Assembly: GCF_026104355.1 (NCBI RefSeq)
Contig: NZ_CP110535.1
Location: 1,860,001-1,924,000, forward strand
Source: Halomonas sp. BDJS001
GTDB taxonomy: Bacteria > Pseudomonadota > Gammaproteobacteria > Pseudomonadales > Halomonadaceae
Reading direction: 5' to 3'
Length of the DNA stretch: 64,000 nt
Positions 1 to 10,785 of the stretch are shown piece after piece (the first letter of the stretch is position 1; every line of letters begins with the position of its first letter). A program made the position numbers and the translations under genes. The notes beneath the pieces are model-generated. The model was given only the letters and a program-made list of their open reading frames with translations. It had not been told where the DNA came from and searched no databases.

Positions 1-1
1 T

Positions 2-1042
2 GATTTTCAAGTAGTCAACTATTTAACTCTGCGCGTGATTTTAGGCGCCCTGACATCATTAATGCTCTGCTTGTGGCTGGGGCCATGGATGATTCGGCGT
101 CTGGTCGAAGGGCAAATCGGGCAATCCGTGCGTGACGATGGCCCTCAGTCTCACCTTTCCAAGGCGGGTACCCCAACCATGGGGGGGGCGATGATCCTGC
201 TGGCCATCGCTATGAGTACCTTGCTATGGGGGGATCTCACCAACCTTTATATTTGGGTGGTATTAGGCGTCACGCTAGGCTTTGGCGCCATCGGCTGGGT
301 CGATGATTACCGCAAAGTGGTGGAGAAAAATCCCCGCGGCTTACCCGCTCGCTGGAAGTACTTCTGGCAATCGGTAGTGGGGCTGGGAGCGGCAGTCCTG
401 CTCTATTTGACTGCTTCAACGCCGGTCGAGACCAGTCTATTAGTACCGCTGTTCAAAGAGGTGGCGCTGCCGCTGGGCGTTTTCTATATCGTGCTTACCT
501 ACTTTGTGATTGTGGGCAGTTCCAATGCGGTTAATTTGACCGATGGGCTTGATGGCTTGGCAATCATGCCCACAGTGCTGGTGGCTATGGGGTTGTCGGT
601 GTTCGCTTATGCCAGCGGCAATACCGTGTTTGCCGAGTATTTGCATATTCCATTTATTGCCGGCACCGGTGAACTGGCGGTGTTTTGTGCCACCATTGCC
701 GGCGCAGGGCTTGGTTTCTTATGGTTCAACACTTATCCCGCCCAGGTCTTTATGGGCGACGTAGGCGCCTTGGCGCTGGGGGCTGCGCTGGGCGTAGTGG
801 CGGTTATCGTGCGTCAGGAAATTGTGCTGTTTATCATGGGCGGTATTTTTGTCATGGAGACGGTGTCGGTCATTCTTCAAGTGGGTTCCTATAAACTTAC
901 TGGGCGACGCATCTTCCGTATGGCACCTTTGCACCATCACTATGAATTAAAAGGCTGGCCTGAACCGCGGGTAATCGTGCGCTTCTGGATTATTACTGTG
1001 GTGCTGGTACTGCTTGGCCTTGCAACGCTCAAAATTCGTTAA
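2..1042 (+). CDS. mraY: MraY, phospho-N-acetylmuramoyl-pentapeptide transferase (5' end outside window)
   Basis: Integral inner-membrane enzyme that transfers phospho-MurNAc-pentapeptide from UDP to undecaprenyl phosphate, making lipid I. The frame is open from base 2 and reads [11 protein letters not shown] before the first GTG (35), which matches the internal MraY region just after the first N-terminal residues, so the true start lies upstream of the window. Visible family motifs are VDDYRK (the DD pair), [21 protein letters not shown] and the cytoplasmic LHHHYE histidine triad, between many hydrophobic segments. It is followed 30 bases later by murD in the same direction, as in dcw clusters. 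The identification is secure; only the N-terminus is missing. Confidence 0.97.
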   Translation, partial: DFQVVNYLTLRVILGALTSLMLCLWLGPWMIRRLVEGQIGQSVRDDGPQSHLSKAGTPTMGGAMILLAIAMSTLLWGDLTNLYIWVVLGVTLGFGAIGWVDDYRKVVEKNPRGLPARWKYFWQSVVGLGAAVLLYLTASTPVETSLLVPLFKEVALPLGVFYIVLTYFVIVGSSNAVNLTDGLDGLAIMPTVLVAMGLSVFAYASGNTVFAEYLHIPFIAGTGELAVFCATIAGAGLGFLWFNTYPAQVFMGDVGALALGAALGVVAVIVRQEIVLFIMGGIFVMETVSVILQVGSYKLTGRRIFRMAPLHHHYELKGWPEPRVIVRFWIITVVLVLLGLATLKIR

Positions 1043-1072
1043 TGCATGTGGGCATGAGGCGAGAGGGAGCCT

Positions 1073-2464
1073 GTGATGGTTCGAGTTGCTAAAGGTTTAA
1101 CGCTGGTGGTGGGGCTAGGCGTATCGGGACGTGCGATATGCCGCCATTTAAGCCGCTTGAATGTGCCCTACATGGTCGCGGACACCCGTGCTGAACCACC
1201 GGGGTTGAAAGAGTTTCAAGCCGCTCATCCTGGCATTGAGGTTCACTGCGGCCCACTAACGTTGCTGGATCTGCGCGAGGTGGCAGAAGTGGTGGTTAGC
1301 CCAGGGCTTGATCCGCGCATGCCGGGCTTAAAGGAGCTAGCGGATCAACTCAATCCACGTACAGGCGAACCGAGGGTAGTGGGCGAAATTGCCCTCTTTG
1401 TGCGTGCTGCTAAGGCCCCCATTGCAGCCATCACCGGATCCAATGCCAAATCAACGGTTACGACGCTGCTAGGTGAAATGGCCGCTGCCGCCGGTGTTAA
1501 GGCGGCGGTGGGCGGGAATCTTGGGGTTCCTGCGCTGGATTTGTTGGAGAGCTATCCCGATGCCGAACTGTATATCCTTGAGCTTTCAAGTTTTCAGCTT
1601 GAGACGACTCCCTCTCTGGGGGCTAGCTGTGCTGCCTTCCTGAATTTATCCGAAGATCACCTTGACCGTCATGGGGATATGCACGGTTATCGTGCCGCAA
1701 AGCAGCGTATTTTTATCGGTGCAGAGAGCGCCGTGGTGAATGCTGATGAGCCCCTCACCTGGCCGACGTATCCTGTTGACCAGGTGGCTTACTTTTCTCA
1801 GCGTACTCCGGAGGATAATGCGTGGGGGCTGGCGCTTTACCACAATAAGCTAACGTTAATGCAGGGCTCCGACCCTTGGATGGCGATAGATGAGTTAAAG
1901 ATCGCTGGTCAGCACAACTACCTCAATGCATTGGCTGCGCTGGCCATGGGGCAGGCGTTGGGCTTTGCCGCGGGGCCAATGTGCAGCGCGCTGGGGGAAT
2001 TTAAAGGCTTGGAACACCGCAGTGAACTCATTGCGCAAATTAACGGCGTCACCTGGGTCAACGACACCAAGGGTACCAATGTTGGCGCTACCTTGGCGGC
2101 CATTAATGGCATTGGCGCGACGTTGGAAGGGCGGTTGATTTTATTGGCGGGCGGGGTCGGCAAGGGCGCTGATTTTTCTCCCTTGGCTGAGCCTCTTTCG
2201 AAGTGCGCGCGCCACGTGTTGCTATTCGGATTAGATGCTCCACGATTAGCCGACGCCTTGCTTGAACACGTTAGCATTCGGCAGGTAGAGGACTTAACCC
2301 AAGCGATGGAAGCAGCGTTCGAACTCGCCCAGCCGGGGGACTGCGTGCTGCTATCACCCGCCTGTGCGAGCCTAGATCAGTTTGCCAACTACCAGCAGCG
2401 CGGGGATGTGTTTCGCCATTGGGTGCAGCAAAAGGCATCCTCAACAGGCAAGGGGGCGCCATGA
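1073..2464 (+). CDS. murD: MurD, UDP-N-acetylmuramoyl-L-alanine--D-glutamate ligase
   Basis: Cytoplasmic ATP-dependent ligase adding D-glutamate to UDP-MurNAc-L-Ala. The N-terminal Rossmann-like UDP site reads VVGLGVSGRA (about residues 12-21). The ATP loop is TGSNAKST (121-128), then the central Mur-ligase domain with HLDRHGD and the C-terminal domain beginning near EHRSELI. Length 463 is usual for the family. GTG (1073) and ATG (1076) are adjacent possible starts, both behind a GAGAGGGAG ribosome site. The stop overlaps the ftsW start (ATGA at 2461-2464), so the two are translationally coupled. Confidence 0.97.
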   Translation: MMVRVAKGLTLVVGLGVSGRAICRHLSRLNVPYMVADTRAEPPGLKEFQAAHPGIEVHCGPLTLLDLREVAEVVVSPGLDPRMPGLKELADQLNPRTGEPRVVGEIALFVRAAKAPIAAITGSNAKSTVTTLLGEMAAAAGVKAAVGGNLGVPALDLLESYPDAELYILELSSFQLETTPSLGASCAAFLNLSEDHLDRHGDMHGYRAAKQRIFIGAESAVVNADEPLTWPTYPVDQVAYFSQRTPEDNAWGLALYHNKLTLMQGSDPWMAIDELKIAGQHNYLNALAALAMGQALGFAAGPMCSALGEFKGLEHRSELIAQINGVTWVNDTKGTNVGATLAAINGIGATLEGRLILLAGGVGKGADFSPLAEPLSKCARHVLLFGLDAPRLADALLEHVSIRQVEDLTQAMEAAFELAQPGDCVLLSPACASLDQFANYQQRGDVFRHWVQQKASSTGKGAP

Positions 2465-3642
2465 GTCGACTTCAGCGGCTGCGCACGACGCTTTCCACCC
2501 GTGAATTGCCCTGCGATGTTTGGTTAATCGTGGCGGCGGTAGCCCTGGCGGGTTTGGGGTGGGTCATGGTCAGTTCGGCATCGATTGGTTTGTTGGAAGA
2601 TACCTATCACTACTCACGTCAGCATGGCGTTTTCCTGGTGCTTGCCATCATCGCCTGCGTATTTATGCTCTGTGTTCCGCTTGAAGTGTGGCGCCAGAAT
2701 GCAGCGCTGATTCTGCTTGCCAGTATCTTTTTGTTGATTGTGGTGTTGATAGTGGGGCAGGAGATCAATGGCAGTAAGCGCTGGATTGCACTGCCAGGGC
2801 CCCTGCCCAGTTTGCAGGTGTCGGAATTCGCCAAGGTCGGGCTGATTTTTTACATGGCGGCGTTTATGTCGCGTTTCACGTATGACTTGCGTCGTCGAGC
2901 GTTCAGCATGTGGCGCCCGCTGGCCGTCCTGGCGGTTCCCGCCGGATTGCTTTTTTTAGCACCTGATTTCGGCGGTATGGTGGTCTTTACTGTTTGCGTG
3001 ATTGGCATGCTGATGATGAGCGGTGCATCGCTGGTGCTGTTGGGTGGTAGTGGGCTGCTGCTTGGCTCCGGTGCGGTCATGATGGTGGTGATTGAGCCCT
3101 ACCGACTGGCACGCTGGACCAGCTTTCTGGATCCCTGGGCCGACCAGTTTGCGACCGGCTACCAGTTAACCCAAGCGTTAATAGCCTTCGGGCGGGGGCA
3201 CGTCACCGGTACCGGGCTGGGCAATAGCGTGCAAAAACTACACTACCTGCCCGAAGCGCATACCGACTTTATCTTTGCAGTCATCGCTGAAGAGCTGGGC
3301 ATGATCGGTGCGATTATCGTCGTGCTGTTGTTCACACTATTTATTGCCCGCGCTATGTGGATCGGCCGTAAAGCAGAGCTGGCCGGGCACCTGTTTGGCG
3401 CTTATGTTAGCTATGGGATCGGCTTTGTGGTCGCCGCGCAGGCATTTATTAATATGGCGGTGAGTTCTGGGCTATTGCCGACCAAGGGACTGACGCTGCC
3501 GCTGATGAGCTATGGCGGTTCCAGTTTGCTAGTCACGGGCATTATGGTTGGCTTGCTGCTGCGCACAGATGCCGAGACACGGCATCGGCCCAGACGTGCG
3601 TCCACCCCGTATAAATCCCGCCATGAGCCGCGTTTATCGTAA
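2461..3642 (+). CDS. ftsW: FtsW, division-specific lipid II polymerase (SEDS family)
   Basis: Polytopic SEDS protein that polymerises septal peptidoglycan together with its cognate class B PBP. About 393 residues with roughly ten hydrophobic segments. SEDS landmarks are visible: PEAHTDFIFAVIAEELGM in the large periplasmic-loop region and LPLMSYGGSSLL near the C-terminus. The ATG at 2461 overlaps the murD stop. A longer in-frame reading from 2419 lies inside murD and is not needed. The C-terminal tail is short and basic. It sits between murD and murG as in most gammaproteobacterial dcw clusters. Confidence 0.96.
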   Translation: MSRLQRLRTTLSTRELPCDVWLIVAAVALAGLGWVMVSSASIGLLEDTYHYSRQHGVFLVLAIIACVFMLCVPLEVWRQNAALILLASIFLLIVVLIVGQEINGSKRWIALPGPLPSLQVSEFAKVGLIFYMAAFMSRFTYDLRRRAFSMWRPLAVLAVPAGLLFLAPDFGGMVVFTVCVIGMLMMSGASLVLLGGSGLLLGSGAVMMVVIEPYRLARWTSFLDPWADQFATGYQLTQALIAFGRGHVTGTGLGNSVQKLHYLPEAHTDFIFAVIAEELGMIGAIIVVLLFTLFIARAMWIGRKAELAGHLFGAYVSYGIGFVVAAQAFINMAVSSGLLPTKGLTLPLMSYGGSSLLVTGIMVGLLLRTDAETRHRPRRASTPYKSRHEPRLS

Positions 3643-3672
3643 CGCTATGCCGCGTGTTATCAGGAGTTTGAT

Positions 3673-4770
3673 GTGACAACGAACGTTAGCCGACGAGTAC
3701 TGATTATGGCGGGTGGCACTGGCGGGCATGTGTTTCCAGCCTTGTCACTCGCCAGCGCTTTGCAGGCGCAGCAGGTCGACGTTGAGTGGTTGGGTAGCCC
3801 TAGGGGCATTGAAAACCGCTTGGTGCCTGAAGCGGGTATTAAATTACATACAATTGCGGTTAGCGGGCTGCGCGGCAATGGCTTGACGGGCTGGCTAAAA
3901 GCACCACTGAACCTTAGTCGTGCGGTACTGCAAGCGCGTGCGGTTATTCGAGACTTTAAACCTCAAGTGGTGGTCGGATTGGGCGGCTTTGCCAGTGGCC
4001 CCGGCGGCTTGGCTGCATGGTTGACGCGCGTCCCGCTGGTTATCCATGAGCAGAACGCCGTAGCAGGCCTGACCAATCGCGTCTTGTCACGACTGGCTAA
4101 ACGAACCTACGCCGCTTTCCCTGAAGCCTTTGGGGCGCGTGCCGATGTCATTGGCAACCCAGTGCGTGACGACATTGCCGCCCTGGGGAGTTCACCGCGA
4201 GACGAGGCAACGCTCGCTTCCCGGCCTCTGCGTCTGTTGGTGGTGGGTGGATCCCTCGGCGCTGTAGCCCTTAACGAATGTTTGGCTCCTGCGCTGGCGA
4301 CACTGCCCATTGAGCAGCGTCCCCAGGTTCGCCATCAGGCGGGAAAGGGGCGTGAGCAGGCGACGGCAGACAATTATCAGCAGCACGGCGTGAGCGCAGA
4401 GGTGAGTCCTTTTATTGATGATATGGCCGCTGCCTACGAGTGGGCTGATTTAGTGGTGTGCCGCTCGGGGGCACTGACCGTCGCAGAGTTGGCGGCGGCG
4501 GCTAAACCGGCACTGCTGGTGCCGTTCCCGTTTGCTGTCGATGACCATCAGCGCATCAACGCCCAGGTGCTCGTCAAGGCGGGGGCCGCCAAGTGCGTGG
4601 TTCAGTCTGAGCTGACCGTTGAGCGGTTAAGCGAATTTTTAAACCAATTGCTCGTCCCAAATACCCTGGCGGCAATGGCGGCGAATGCACGCCAGGCTGC
4701 CCATTTAGATGCCACAAAGCGCTTGGCTGAAGGGTGTTTGGCGATGGTGCCGTTAGGAGACTCTGCGTGA
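3673..4770 (+). CDS. murG: MurG, UDP-GlcNAc:lipid I N-acetylglucosaminyltransferase
   Basis: Peripheral GT28-family glycosyltransferase converting lipid I to lipid II on the cytoplasmic face of the membrane. The N-terminal loop [11 protein letters not shown] (about residues 14-24), the [12 protein letters not shown] segment, the second glycine loop GGSLGA and the C-terminal UDP-GlcNAc site around [15 protein letters not shown] are all present. Length 365. The start is GTG behind TCAGGAG. The stop TGA overlaps the murC start, forming GTGA at 4767-4770. Confidence 0.97.
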   Translation: MTTNVSRRVLIMAGGTGGHVFPALSLASALQAQQVDVEWLGSPRGIENRLVPEAGIKLHTIAVSGLRGNGLTGWLKAPLNLSRAVLQARAVIRDFKPQVVVGLGGFASGPGGLAAWLTRVPLVIHEQNAVAGLTNRVLSRLAKRTYAAFPEAFGARADVIGNPVRDDIAALGSSPRDEATLASRPLRLLVVGGSLGAVALNECLAPALATLPIEQRPQVRHQAGKGREQATADNYQQHGVSAEVSPFIDDMAAAYEWADLVVCRSGALTVAELAAAAKPALLVPFPFAVDDHQRINAQVLVKAGAAKCVVQSELTVERLSEFLNQLLVPNTLAAMAANARQAAHLDATKRLAEGCLAMVPLGDSA

Positions 4771-6233
4771 TCGATTCGGACAACAACATGACACCCGCAC
4801 GTACCACCGCAGGCCCCGGTATGCGCCGGATTCGGCGGCTCCATTTTGTCGGTATTGGTGGCGCAGGAATGTGTGGTATTGCCGAGGTGCTAGCCAATCA
4901 GGGCTACACCGTTAGCGGCAGTGATGTGAAAACCTCTTCAGTCGTGGAGCGGTTGCGTCAATGTGGTGTCAGTGTAGCGATTGGCCATGCTGAGGCCAAT
5001 GTGCAAGGCTCGGATGTGGTGGTGGTATCGAGTGCCATTGATGAAACCAATCCAGAAATTCGCTGGGCCCATGAGCACCGTGTGCCGGTGGTGCGTCGGG
5101 CTGAAATGCTCGCTGAGCTAATGCGGTTTCGTCACGGTATCGCCGTGGCGGGCACCCATGGTAAAACCACCACGACCAGCTTAACGGCGACGCTGTTGGC
5201 CGAAGGTGGCTTGGATCCCACCTTTGTGATTGGCGGCAAGCTGACCAGTGCCGGTGCCAATGCCCGCCTAGGTGAAGGCGACTATTTGGTTGCCGAAGCC
5301 GACGAGTCCGATGCATCGTTTTTGCACTTACAGCCAATGGTGTCGATTGTTACCAATATTGATGCTGACCATATGGCGACTTATGGCGGCGACTTTGAGC
5401 GCCTTAAAAGTACCTTTATCGAGTTCCTGCACAACTTGCCGTTTTATGGTTTAGCAGTGCTGTGTATCGATGACCCTCATGTACGTGTGCTGTGTGAGCA
5501 GGTGAAGCGGCAGTTCGTGACCTATGGGTTTGATAGCGATGCCGATTATCGCATCGTTGATTTTGCCCAATGTGGCGGTGAAGTCTCCTTCACCGCGCTA
5601 CGCCCAGGGGGCGCCGCGCCGTTAGACGTGCGTTTGGCTATGCCGGGTCGCCACAATGCCTTAAACGCCATGGCCGCGATTGTGGTCGCTACCGACGCTG
5701 GCGTGAGTGATAGTGCTATTCTGAGCGGCCTGGCAAGTTTTGCCGGTGTAGGGCGCCGTTTCCAGGTACATGGTCACTTCCCAGCGCCTAAAGGTGGCGG
5801 TGATATCATGTTGGTGGATGATTATGGTCACCATCCCCGTGAAGTTGATATGGTGATCCAGGCGATTCGCGCCGGCTGGCCAGATCGTCGGCTGGTCATG
5901 CTATATCAGCCTCATCGCTATAGCCGTACCCGCGATTTATATGAAGACTTTGTCAGGGTGCTTTCCCAGGTCGACACACTGGTGCTGCTGGATGTTTACA
6001 GTGCCGGTGAAACGGTTATTCCTGGCGCTGAGGGGCGTACCCTGGCGGGGTCTATCCGCCAACGCGGCGAAGTCGACCCGCTGTTTGTCGAGCACAAGCA
6101 TGAGTTACCTGCACTGTTAACCAACGTATTACGCCCCGGCGATATTTTAATTACCCAGGGCGCTGGTGATGTGGGCGGAATTTCCCTGCGCCTGGCAAAG
6201 GCACAGCTAGTGATGAACGAGGTGGATTTGTGA
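4767..6233 (+). CDS. murC: MurC, UDP-N-acetylmuramate--L-alanine ligase
   Basis: First Mur ligase, adding L-alanine to UDP-MurNAc in the cytoplasm. The N-terminal dinucleotide-like motif [14 protein letters not shown], the ATP loop [11 protein letters not shown], the [10 protein letters not shown] segment and [10 protein letters not shown] in the C-terminal domain are all family signatures. I chose GTG 4767 because it overlaps the murG stop and follows TTAGGAGA at 4753-4760. An alternative ATG lies at 4788 and would remove only seven residues. The distal end is coupled to ddlB by GTGA. Confidence 0.96.
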   Translation: MIDSDNNMTPARTTAGPGMRRIRRLHFVGIGGAGMCGIAEVLANQGYTVSGSDVKTSSVVERLRQCGVSVAIGHAEANVQGSDVVVVSSAIDETNPEIRWAHEHRVPVVRRAEMLAELMRFRHGIAVAGTHGKTTTTSLTATLLAEGGLDPTFVIGGKLTSAGANARLGEGDYLVAEADESDASFLHLQPMVSIVTNIDADHMATYGGDFERLKSTFIEFLHNLPFYGLAVLCIDDPHVRVLCEQVKRQFVTYGFDSDADYRIVDFAQCGGEVSFTALRPGGAAPLDVRLAMPGRHNALNAMAAIVVATDAGVSDSAILSGLASFAGVGRRFQVHGHFPAPKGGGDIMLVDDYGHHPREVDMVIQAIRAGWPDRRLVMLYQPHRYSRTRDLYEDFVRVLSQVDTLVLLDVYSAGETVIPGAEGRTLAGSIRQRGEVDPLFVEHKHELPALLTNVLRPGDILITQGAGDVGGISLRLAKAQLVMNEVDL

Positions 6234-7171
6234 GCGTTAACGTAGCCTCCCCCAACTCTCTTGGCAAAGTCGTGGTCGTTTATGGCGGCACCTCGGCTGA
6301 ACGGGAAGTATCGCTTAAAAGCGGTGCGGCGGTGCTTGAAGCGCTGCAGCGTAAAGGTATTGATGCCTGTGGCTATGATCCCCAAGGCGGTGGCCTGGCT
6401 GGCTTGGAGCAACTGGCGCCATCGGTGGTCTTTGTTGCCCTGCACGGCCGCGGCGGTGAGGATGGCACGCTGCAGGGGGCACTGGAGCTGTTGGATATTC
6501 CTTATACCGGCAGTGGGGTGCTTGCCTCGGCGCTGGGAATGGATAAGCAGCGCACTAAGCAGGTGTGGAGTGCGGTTGGGCTGCCCACCCCTGAAAGCAT
6601 TATGCTGGCTGCCAGTTCTGACTGGTCAGCGGTGGTTGAGCAGTTAGGTTTACCGCTGATTGTTAAGCCGGTGCACGAAGGCTCTACGCTGGGCATTAGC
6701 ATTGTAAAAAGCCAGGCAGCGCTAGAGGCGGCCTATCACGAAGCGGCCCAGTTCGACGCCCGGGTGATGGCGGAGCGCTTTGTCGTAGGCGATGAGTATA
6801 CCGTGGCGCTGCTGGGTGATCAGGTGCTGCCTGCTATTCGCGTAGAAGTTCCTGGCGGCTTCTACGACTATGAAGCCAAATATATTGCTAATACCACCCA
6901 ATACCATTTGCCTTGCGGCTTAACTGCTGAGGATGAGGCTGCACTCGCTATGCTGTGCCAGCAAGCGTTTATGGCCATAGGCGGGGCAGGTTGGGGGCGG
7001 GTTGATGTCATGCGTGATAGTGAAGGTCGTTTTTGGCTACTGGAGGTCAATACGGTACCCGGCATGACCGATCATAGCTTGGTGCCTCAAGCGGCAGCTC
7101 ATGCAGGCATTAGCTTTGATGACCTAGTGCTACAAATACTCAACACCGCAGATGAGTCGTTCACCGCATGA
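6230..7171 (+). CDS. ddlB: D-alanine--D-alanine ligase
   Basis: ATP-grasp ligase making the D-Ala-D-Ala dipeptide for the pentapeptide stem. The N-terminal substrate loop [14 protein letters not shown] (about 13-26), [12 protein letters not shown] and the C-terminal metal/ATP motif [13 protein letters not shown] are clear. It is 313 residues, the length typical of dcw-linked DdlB. The GTG start overlaps the murC stop (6230-6233). Its stop is overlapped by a tiny 15-codon reading frame that runs up to ftsQ (see findings). Confidence 0.96.
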   Translation: MSVNVASPNSLGKVVVVYGGTSAEREVSLKSGAAVLEALQRKGIDACGYDPQGGGLAGLEQLAPSVVFVALHGRGGEDGTLQGALELLDIPYTGSGVLASALGMDKQRTKQVWSAVGLPTPESIMLAASSDWSAVVEQLGLPLIVKPVHEGSTLGISIVKSQAALEAAYHEAAQFDARVMAERFVVGDEYTVALLGDQVLPAIRVEVPGGFYDYEAKYIANTTQYHLPCGLTAEDEAALAMLCQQAFMAIGGAGWGRVDVMRDSEGRFWLLEVNTVPGMTDHSLVPQAAAHAGISFDDLVLQILNTADESFTA

Positions 7172-7215
7172 GTAATGACTTGTTTAAAAGCGCCTTATTA
7201 AAAAGTGCCTTATGA
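7168..7215 (+). other. 15-codon mini-ORF bridging ddlB and ftsQ
   Basis: ATG 7168 overlaps the ddlB stop (ATGA) and runs 15 codons ([15 protein letters not shown]) to a TGA at 7213-7215 that overlaps the ftsQ ATG at 7212. Its second half is a 15-base tandem duplication (7186-7200 and 7201-7215, two mismatches). ftsQ has no Shine-Dalgarno sequence of its own here, so this frame could carry ribosomes from ddlB into ftsQ. That it is translated is inference. Confidence 0.35.
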
Positions 7216-7925
7216 AAAGGCGTAATGCTTGGTTGGGAATTATCTTGCTTGCGCTGCTGATGGGAGCCGGTGGACGGGCGCTATGGTTATGGCTGGATCG
7301 TCCAATTGAGCGGGTGTCTATTCGCGGTGAATGGGAATATGTCAGCGCCGACTACCTGCGCACTCAGCTGGCGCCTCTGGTGGTCGATGCCACTTGGCTG
7401 TCGGCTGATTTGGGCGAATTGCGTGACCGCGCACTGCAGGTGGGCTGGTTAAACGAAGTGCGGATATCCCGTGAGTGGCCGAACGCACTGGTGTTCGAGC
7501 TGGTTGAGCAGCAGCCCGTCGCGCGCTGGAACGATGATTTTTTACTCAACCCTGAAGGTGAGCCTTTCGCTTTTGCGCCCTTATCGCCACCAGCGGGTTT
7601 GCCGGATCTGGCCGGTCCCGCGGGCAGCAGTGAAGAAGTGTTGGACTATTACCACCGATTAAAACTTCACTTTGAGCAGTTATCGCTGAACCTTACTCAA
7701 CTTCGTTTAGAGCCGCGCGGTGCCTGGCGGCTGCAATTAAACGATGGCGCTTGGGTGATGTTGGGTCGACGTCAGCATGAAGTGCGCTTAGCAAGATTGT
7801 CGGCTTCATGGCAGCGTGAGTTGTCGTCTCTGGCCGAGCAGATCCGCTATATTGATCTGCGCTACCCCAACGGCGTTGCTGTTGCATGGCATGGAGAAAG
7901 TGAATTTGCTGTGCAAGATGAGTAA
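7212..7925 (+). CDS. ftsQ: FtsQ, divisome assembly protein
   Basis: Bitopic inner-membrane protein that links FtsB/FtsL to the rest of the divisome. There is a very short cytoplasmic tail (MKRRNAW), one membrane helix (about residues 9-27), then the periplasmic POTRA domain starting RPIERVSIRGEWEYV and the FtsQ beta domain with VEQQPVARWND. Length 237 is slightly short. No ribosome site is visible before ATG 7212, so translation probably depends on coupling through the mini-ORF at 7168-7215. Unusually, a 330-base gap separates it from ftsA. Confidence 0.93.
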   Translation: MKRRNAWLGIILLALLMGAGGRALWLWLDRPIERVSIRGEWEYVSADYLRTQLAPLVVDATWLSADLGELRDRALQVGWLNEVRISREWPNALVFELVEQQPVARWNDDFLLNPEGEPFAFAPLSPPAGLPDLAGPAGSSEEVLDYYHRLKLHFEQLSLNLTQLRLEPRGAWRLQLNDGAWVMLGRRQHEVRLARLSASWQRELSSLAEQIRYIDLRYPNGVAVAWHGESEFAVQDE

Positions 7926-8255
7926 CTCTTCTATTACTTGATGCAAATAAGGTGTAAAAGTGAGTGGTTGCCATCGTTGAAAAAGCCACTAATCGGCTTT
8001 AAATTGCTTCACAAGGCTATTATTGTGGGTTTGCACTAGTCGTATTGCGACTATTGTTTCTATACTATGGGCCAGACGCGGGTTAAATAGTTTTTAATTT
8101 CGGCTATTGGTACTTATCGGCTATTGGTACTTAGCGAGTGTCTGAGACACATCACTGATTATTTCGGGTAGCACGCTTTCAATGTTAAGCGTTGGATTAA
8201 GCGCCACCCTATTTATATTTATTTTTAACAATGACGCAAGGAGATTTCCCGACTC
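7926..8255 (+). promoter_or_regulatory. 330-base ftsQ-ftsA intergenic region with candidate ftsA promoter
   Basis: In many gammaproteobacteria ftsQ and ftsA touch or overlap; here there are 330 AT-rich bases without a convincing ORF. A candidate sigma-70 promoter is TTGGAT (8192-8197), 16-base spacer, TATATT (8214-8219), placing a start about 30 bases before the ftsA ATG, which has a strong AAGGAGA site. Another -10-like TATACT lies at 8061-8066 without a well-spaced -35. A tandem 17-base repeat is annotated separately. This suggests ftsAZ has its own promoter. Confidence 0.45.
8101..8134 (+). repeat. Tandem 17-base direct repeat
   Basis: Two adjacent copies of CGGCTATTGGTACTTA plus one base (8101-8117 and 8118-8134) agree at 16 of 17 positions. 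They lie in the ftsQ-ftsA gap, about 60 bases upstream of the candidate ftsA promoter. They could be a recent duplication or a paired binding site; the sequence alone does not decide. Confidence 0.8.
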
Positions 8256-9545
8256 ATGGCAGGCTCACCCAACGCATCCAATATGGTGGTCGGGCTGGAC
8301 ATTGGAACGTCCAAGGTCGTCGCGATAGTCGGTCAACCTACCGATGATGGCGGAATTGAAATTGCAGGTATTGGTTCGCACCCTTCGCGTGGCATGAAGC
8401 GCGGGGTGGTGATCAATATCGAATCAACGGTACAGTCTATCCAGCGCGCCGTTGAAGAAGCAGAGTTAATGGCCGGTTGTGATATTCACTCGGTATACGT
8501 TGGCGTAGCAGGCAGCCATATTAGTTCCATGAACTCAGATGGCGTTGTGGCAATAAAAGAGCGCGAAGTGACACCCTCTGATATTGAGCGCGTAATTGAC
8601 TCCGCAAGGGCTCGCGCCATTTCTGAAGGTCAGCGAGTGCTCCACGTGCTGCCTCAGGAGTTTTCGATTGATGCCCAGGGCGGCATACGTGAGCCATTGG
8701 GTATGTCCGGTGTGCGCTTGGAAGCGCAGGTGCACCTGGTAACCGCCGCTTTAAACGCGGTGCAGAATATTGAAAAGTGTGTCCGCCGCTGCGGTTTAGA
8801 GGTTGATGCTATTATCCTAGAGCAGCTAGCCTCTAGTATGGCCGTGCTCACCGAGGATGAGCGTGAGCTTGGTGTCTGTATGGTCGACATTGGCGGCGGA
8901 ACGACCGATATGGCGATTTTCAGCGAAGGCGCCATTCGCCACACGGCAGTCATTCCTATCGCCGGTGACCAGGTCACTAACGATATTGCCATGGCGCTGC
9001 GAACACCCACGCAGCACGCTGAAGAGATCAAAGTTAAATACGCTTGCGCGCTAACGCATTTAGCCGCAAGTGATGAAATGATCAAGGTACCTAGCGTAGG
9101 TGATCGTCCTGCGCGTGATCTATCGCGTCAAGCGCTCGCCGAGGTGGTAGAACCGCGTTACGAAGAGCTGTTTACGCTAGTAAGAGACGAATTGCGTCGA
9201 AGTGGCTATGAAGACATGGTGGCCGCAGGCATAGTACTTACCGGTGGTACCTCGCGCATGGAAGGGGTTAGCGAATTGGCAGAAGAGATTTTCCATATGC
9301 CCGTTCGTATCGCATGTCCGCAAAACGTAAGAGGTTTGGCGGATGTAGTGTGTAATCCGATCTATGCGACGGGCGTTGGTCTGCTGCATTATGCCTTGCA
9401 GGAAACGCGTCATGGGCAAGGTCTAAGAAGCCACGGGGGAGTCGTTGCGGCCCATAAGGGCCGTAACGAGCTTTCCCGGCGTGATATCAAGGAAGACCAT
9501 TCGGCGCTGGCAAGAATTAAAGGCTGGTTCAAAGGAAATTTCTGA
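8256..9545 (+). CDS. ftsA: FtsA, actin-like divisome protein
   Basis: Actin-fold ATPase that anchors FtsZ to the membrane and recruits later divisome proteins. Phosphate-1 loop [15 protein letters not shown] (about residues 12-26), the 1C domain with the [10 protein letters not shown] segment, [12 protein letters not shown] (phosphate 2) and [10 protein letters not shown] (adenosine motif) are present. The C-terminus ends in the amphipathic membrane-targeting helix [13 protein letters not shown]. Length 429. The start ATG follows AAGGAGA at 8239-8245. ftsZ begins 34 bases downstream. Confidence 0.97.
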   Translation: MAGSPNASNMVVGLDIGTSKVVAIVGQPTDDGGIEIAGIGSHPSRGMKRGVVINIESTVQSIQRAVEEAELMAGCDIHSVYVGVAGSHISSMNSDGVVAIKEREVTPSDIERVIDSARARAISEGQRVLHVLPQEFSIDAQGGIREPLGMSGVRLEAQVHLVTAALNAVQNIEKCVRRCGLEVDAIILEQLASSMAVLTEDERELGVCMVDIGGGTTDMAIFSEGAIRHTAVIPIAGDQVTNDIAMALRTPTQHAEEIKVKYACALTHLAASDEMIKVPSVGDRPARDLSRQALAEVVEPRYEELFTLVRDELRRSGYEDMVAAGIVLTGGTSRMEGVSELAEEIFHMPVRIACPQNVRGLADVVCNPIYATGVGLLHYALQETRHGQGLRSHGGVVAAHKGRNELSRRDIKEDHSALARIKGWFKGNF

Positions 9546-9579
9546 CAGGGCCGCAAGCGCGGTTCAGGAGACGGGGCTT

Positions 9580-10755
9580 ATGTTCGAATTGGTAGATAAC
9601 GCACCCTCGAGCAGTGCGGTCATCAAAGTGGTTGGCGTTGGCGGCGGTGGCGGCAATGCTGTTAACCACATGGTCGAAAGCAATATTGAAGGCGTTGAGT
9701 TTATCTGCGCCAACACGGATGCCCAGGCGCTTAAACGCGTATCGGCAAAAACAGTGCTGCAACTGGGCAGTGAAATCACTAAAGGGCTAGGCGCAGGCGC
9801 CAACCCTGAGGTGGGACGCCAGGCAGCAATGGAAGATCGTGAGCGCATCGCAGAATTGTTGGTGGGCGCTGATATGGTCTTCATCACTGCTGGTATGGGC
9901 GGTGGTACAGGAACCGGAGGCGCGCCGGTGGTGGCTCAGGTCGCCAAGGAGCTTGGGATTCTCACCGTTGCCGTCGTAACGCGTCCCTTCCCCTTTGAAG
10001 GGCCAAAACGTATGCGCGCTGCTGAAGAGGGCATGAAAGAGCTCTCTGAACACGTAGATTCGTTGATCACTATTCCCAACGAAAAACTACTCTCTGTGCT
10101 GGGCAAGAACGCCACGTTGCTGACGGCTTTCAGTGCGGCGAACGATGTACTGCTGGGCGCTGTGCAAGGTATTGCAGAGCTGATTACCAGTCCGGGTATC
10201 ATCAACGTCGACTTTGCTGATGTGCGCACCGTTATGTCTGAAATGGGCATGGCGATGATGGGAACCGGTGGTGCCACGGGTGAAAACCGTGCTCGCGAAG
10301 CGGCTGAGAAAGCTATCCGTAGTCCGCTGCTGGAAGATATCGATCTGCACGGCGCCCGCGGTATTCTGGTCAACATCACGGCAGGGCCCGACTTGTCCAT
10401 CGGCGAGTTCAATGATGTAGGTGCTACGGTTCAAGAGTTTGCCTCTTCAGACGCCACCATTGTCGTCGGCACCTCCATTGATATGGAAATGTCCGATGAG
10501 CTGCGCGTTACCGTTGTGGCTGCGGGTTTAGATGGGCAAAAGCCCAAAGCAGCGGCGCGGGAACCCGCCCGTCGTTCAGCGGCGGAATCGTCTGATTACC
10601 GCAAGTTGCAGCAGCCAACGGTCATGCGCCAGCAGGCAACAGCCCGCGCTGAAGCACCCGAAGCGGCAGCAAAGCCTCGTCCTGAAAAGCGTCGCGCTTC
10701 CGAAGCCGATGACTATCTGGACATTCCCGCGTTTCTACGCCGACAGGCGGATTGA
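9580..10755 (+). CDS. ftsZ: FtsZ, tubulin-like division GTPase
   Basis: Forms the cytokinetic ring. The tubulin signature [11 protein letters not shown], the [11 protein letters not shown] nucleotide loop near residue 20 and the T7 loop [11 protein letters not shown] are visible. A variable linker (about residues 316-375, rich in Ala, Arg and Glu) leads to the conserved C-terminal peptide [12 protein letters not shown] that binds FtsA and ZipA. ATG 9580 is chosen because it follows CAGGAGA (9565-9571) and gives the usual N-terminus; the longer in-frame reading from 9445 overlaps ftsA. 391 residues. Confidence 0.97.
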   Translation: MFELVDNAPSSSAVIKVVGVGGGGGNAVNHMVESNIEGVEFICANTDAQALKRVSAKTVLQLGSEITKGLGAGANPEVGRQAAMEDRERIAELLVGADMVFITAGMGGGTGTGGAPVVAQVAKELGILTVAVVTRPFPFEGPKRMRAAEEGMKELSEHVDSLITIPNEKLLSVLGKNATLLTAFSAANDVLLGAVQGIAELITSPGIINVDFADVRTVMSEMGMAMMGTGGATGENRAREAAEKAIRSPLLEDIDLHGARGILVNITAGPDLSIGEFNDVGATVQEFASSDATIVVGTSIDMEMSDELRVTVVAAGLDGQKPKAAAREPARRSAAESSDYRKLQQPTVMRQQATARAEAPEAAAKPRPEKRRASEADDYLDIPAFLRRQAD

Positions 10756-10785
10756 TCTCGATATCAGGCTCACTGTAACCGCGAG

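Noticed and set aside
8101..8134. CRISPR-like repeat
   Set aside because: Only two adjoining copies, no spacers.
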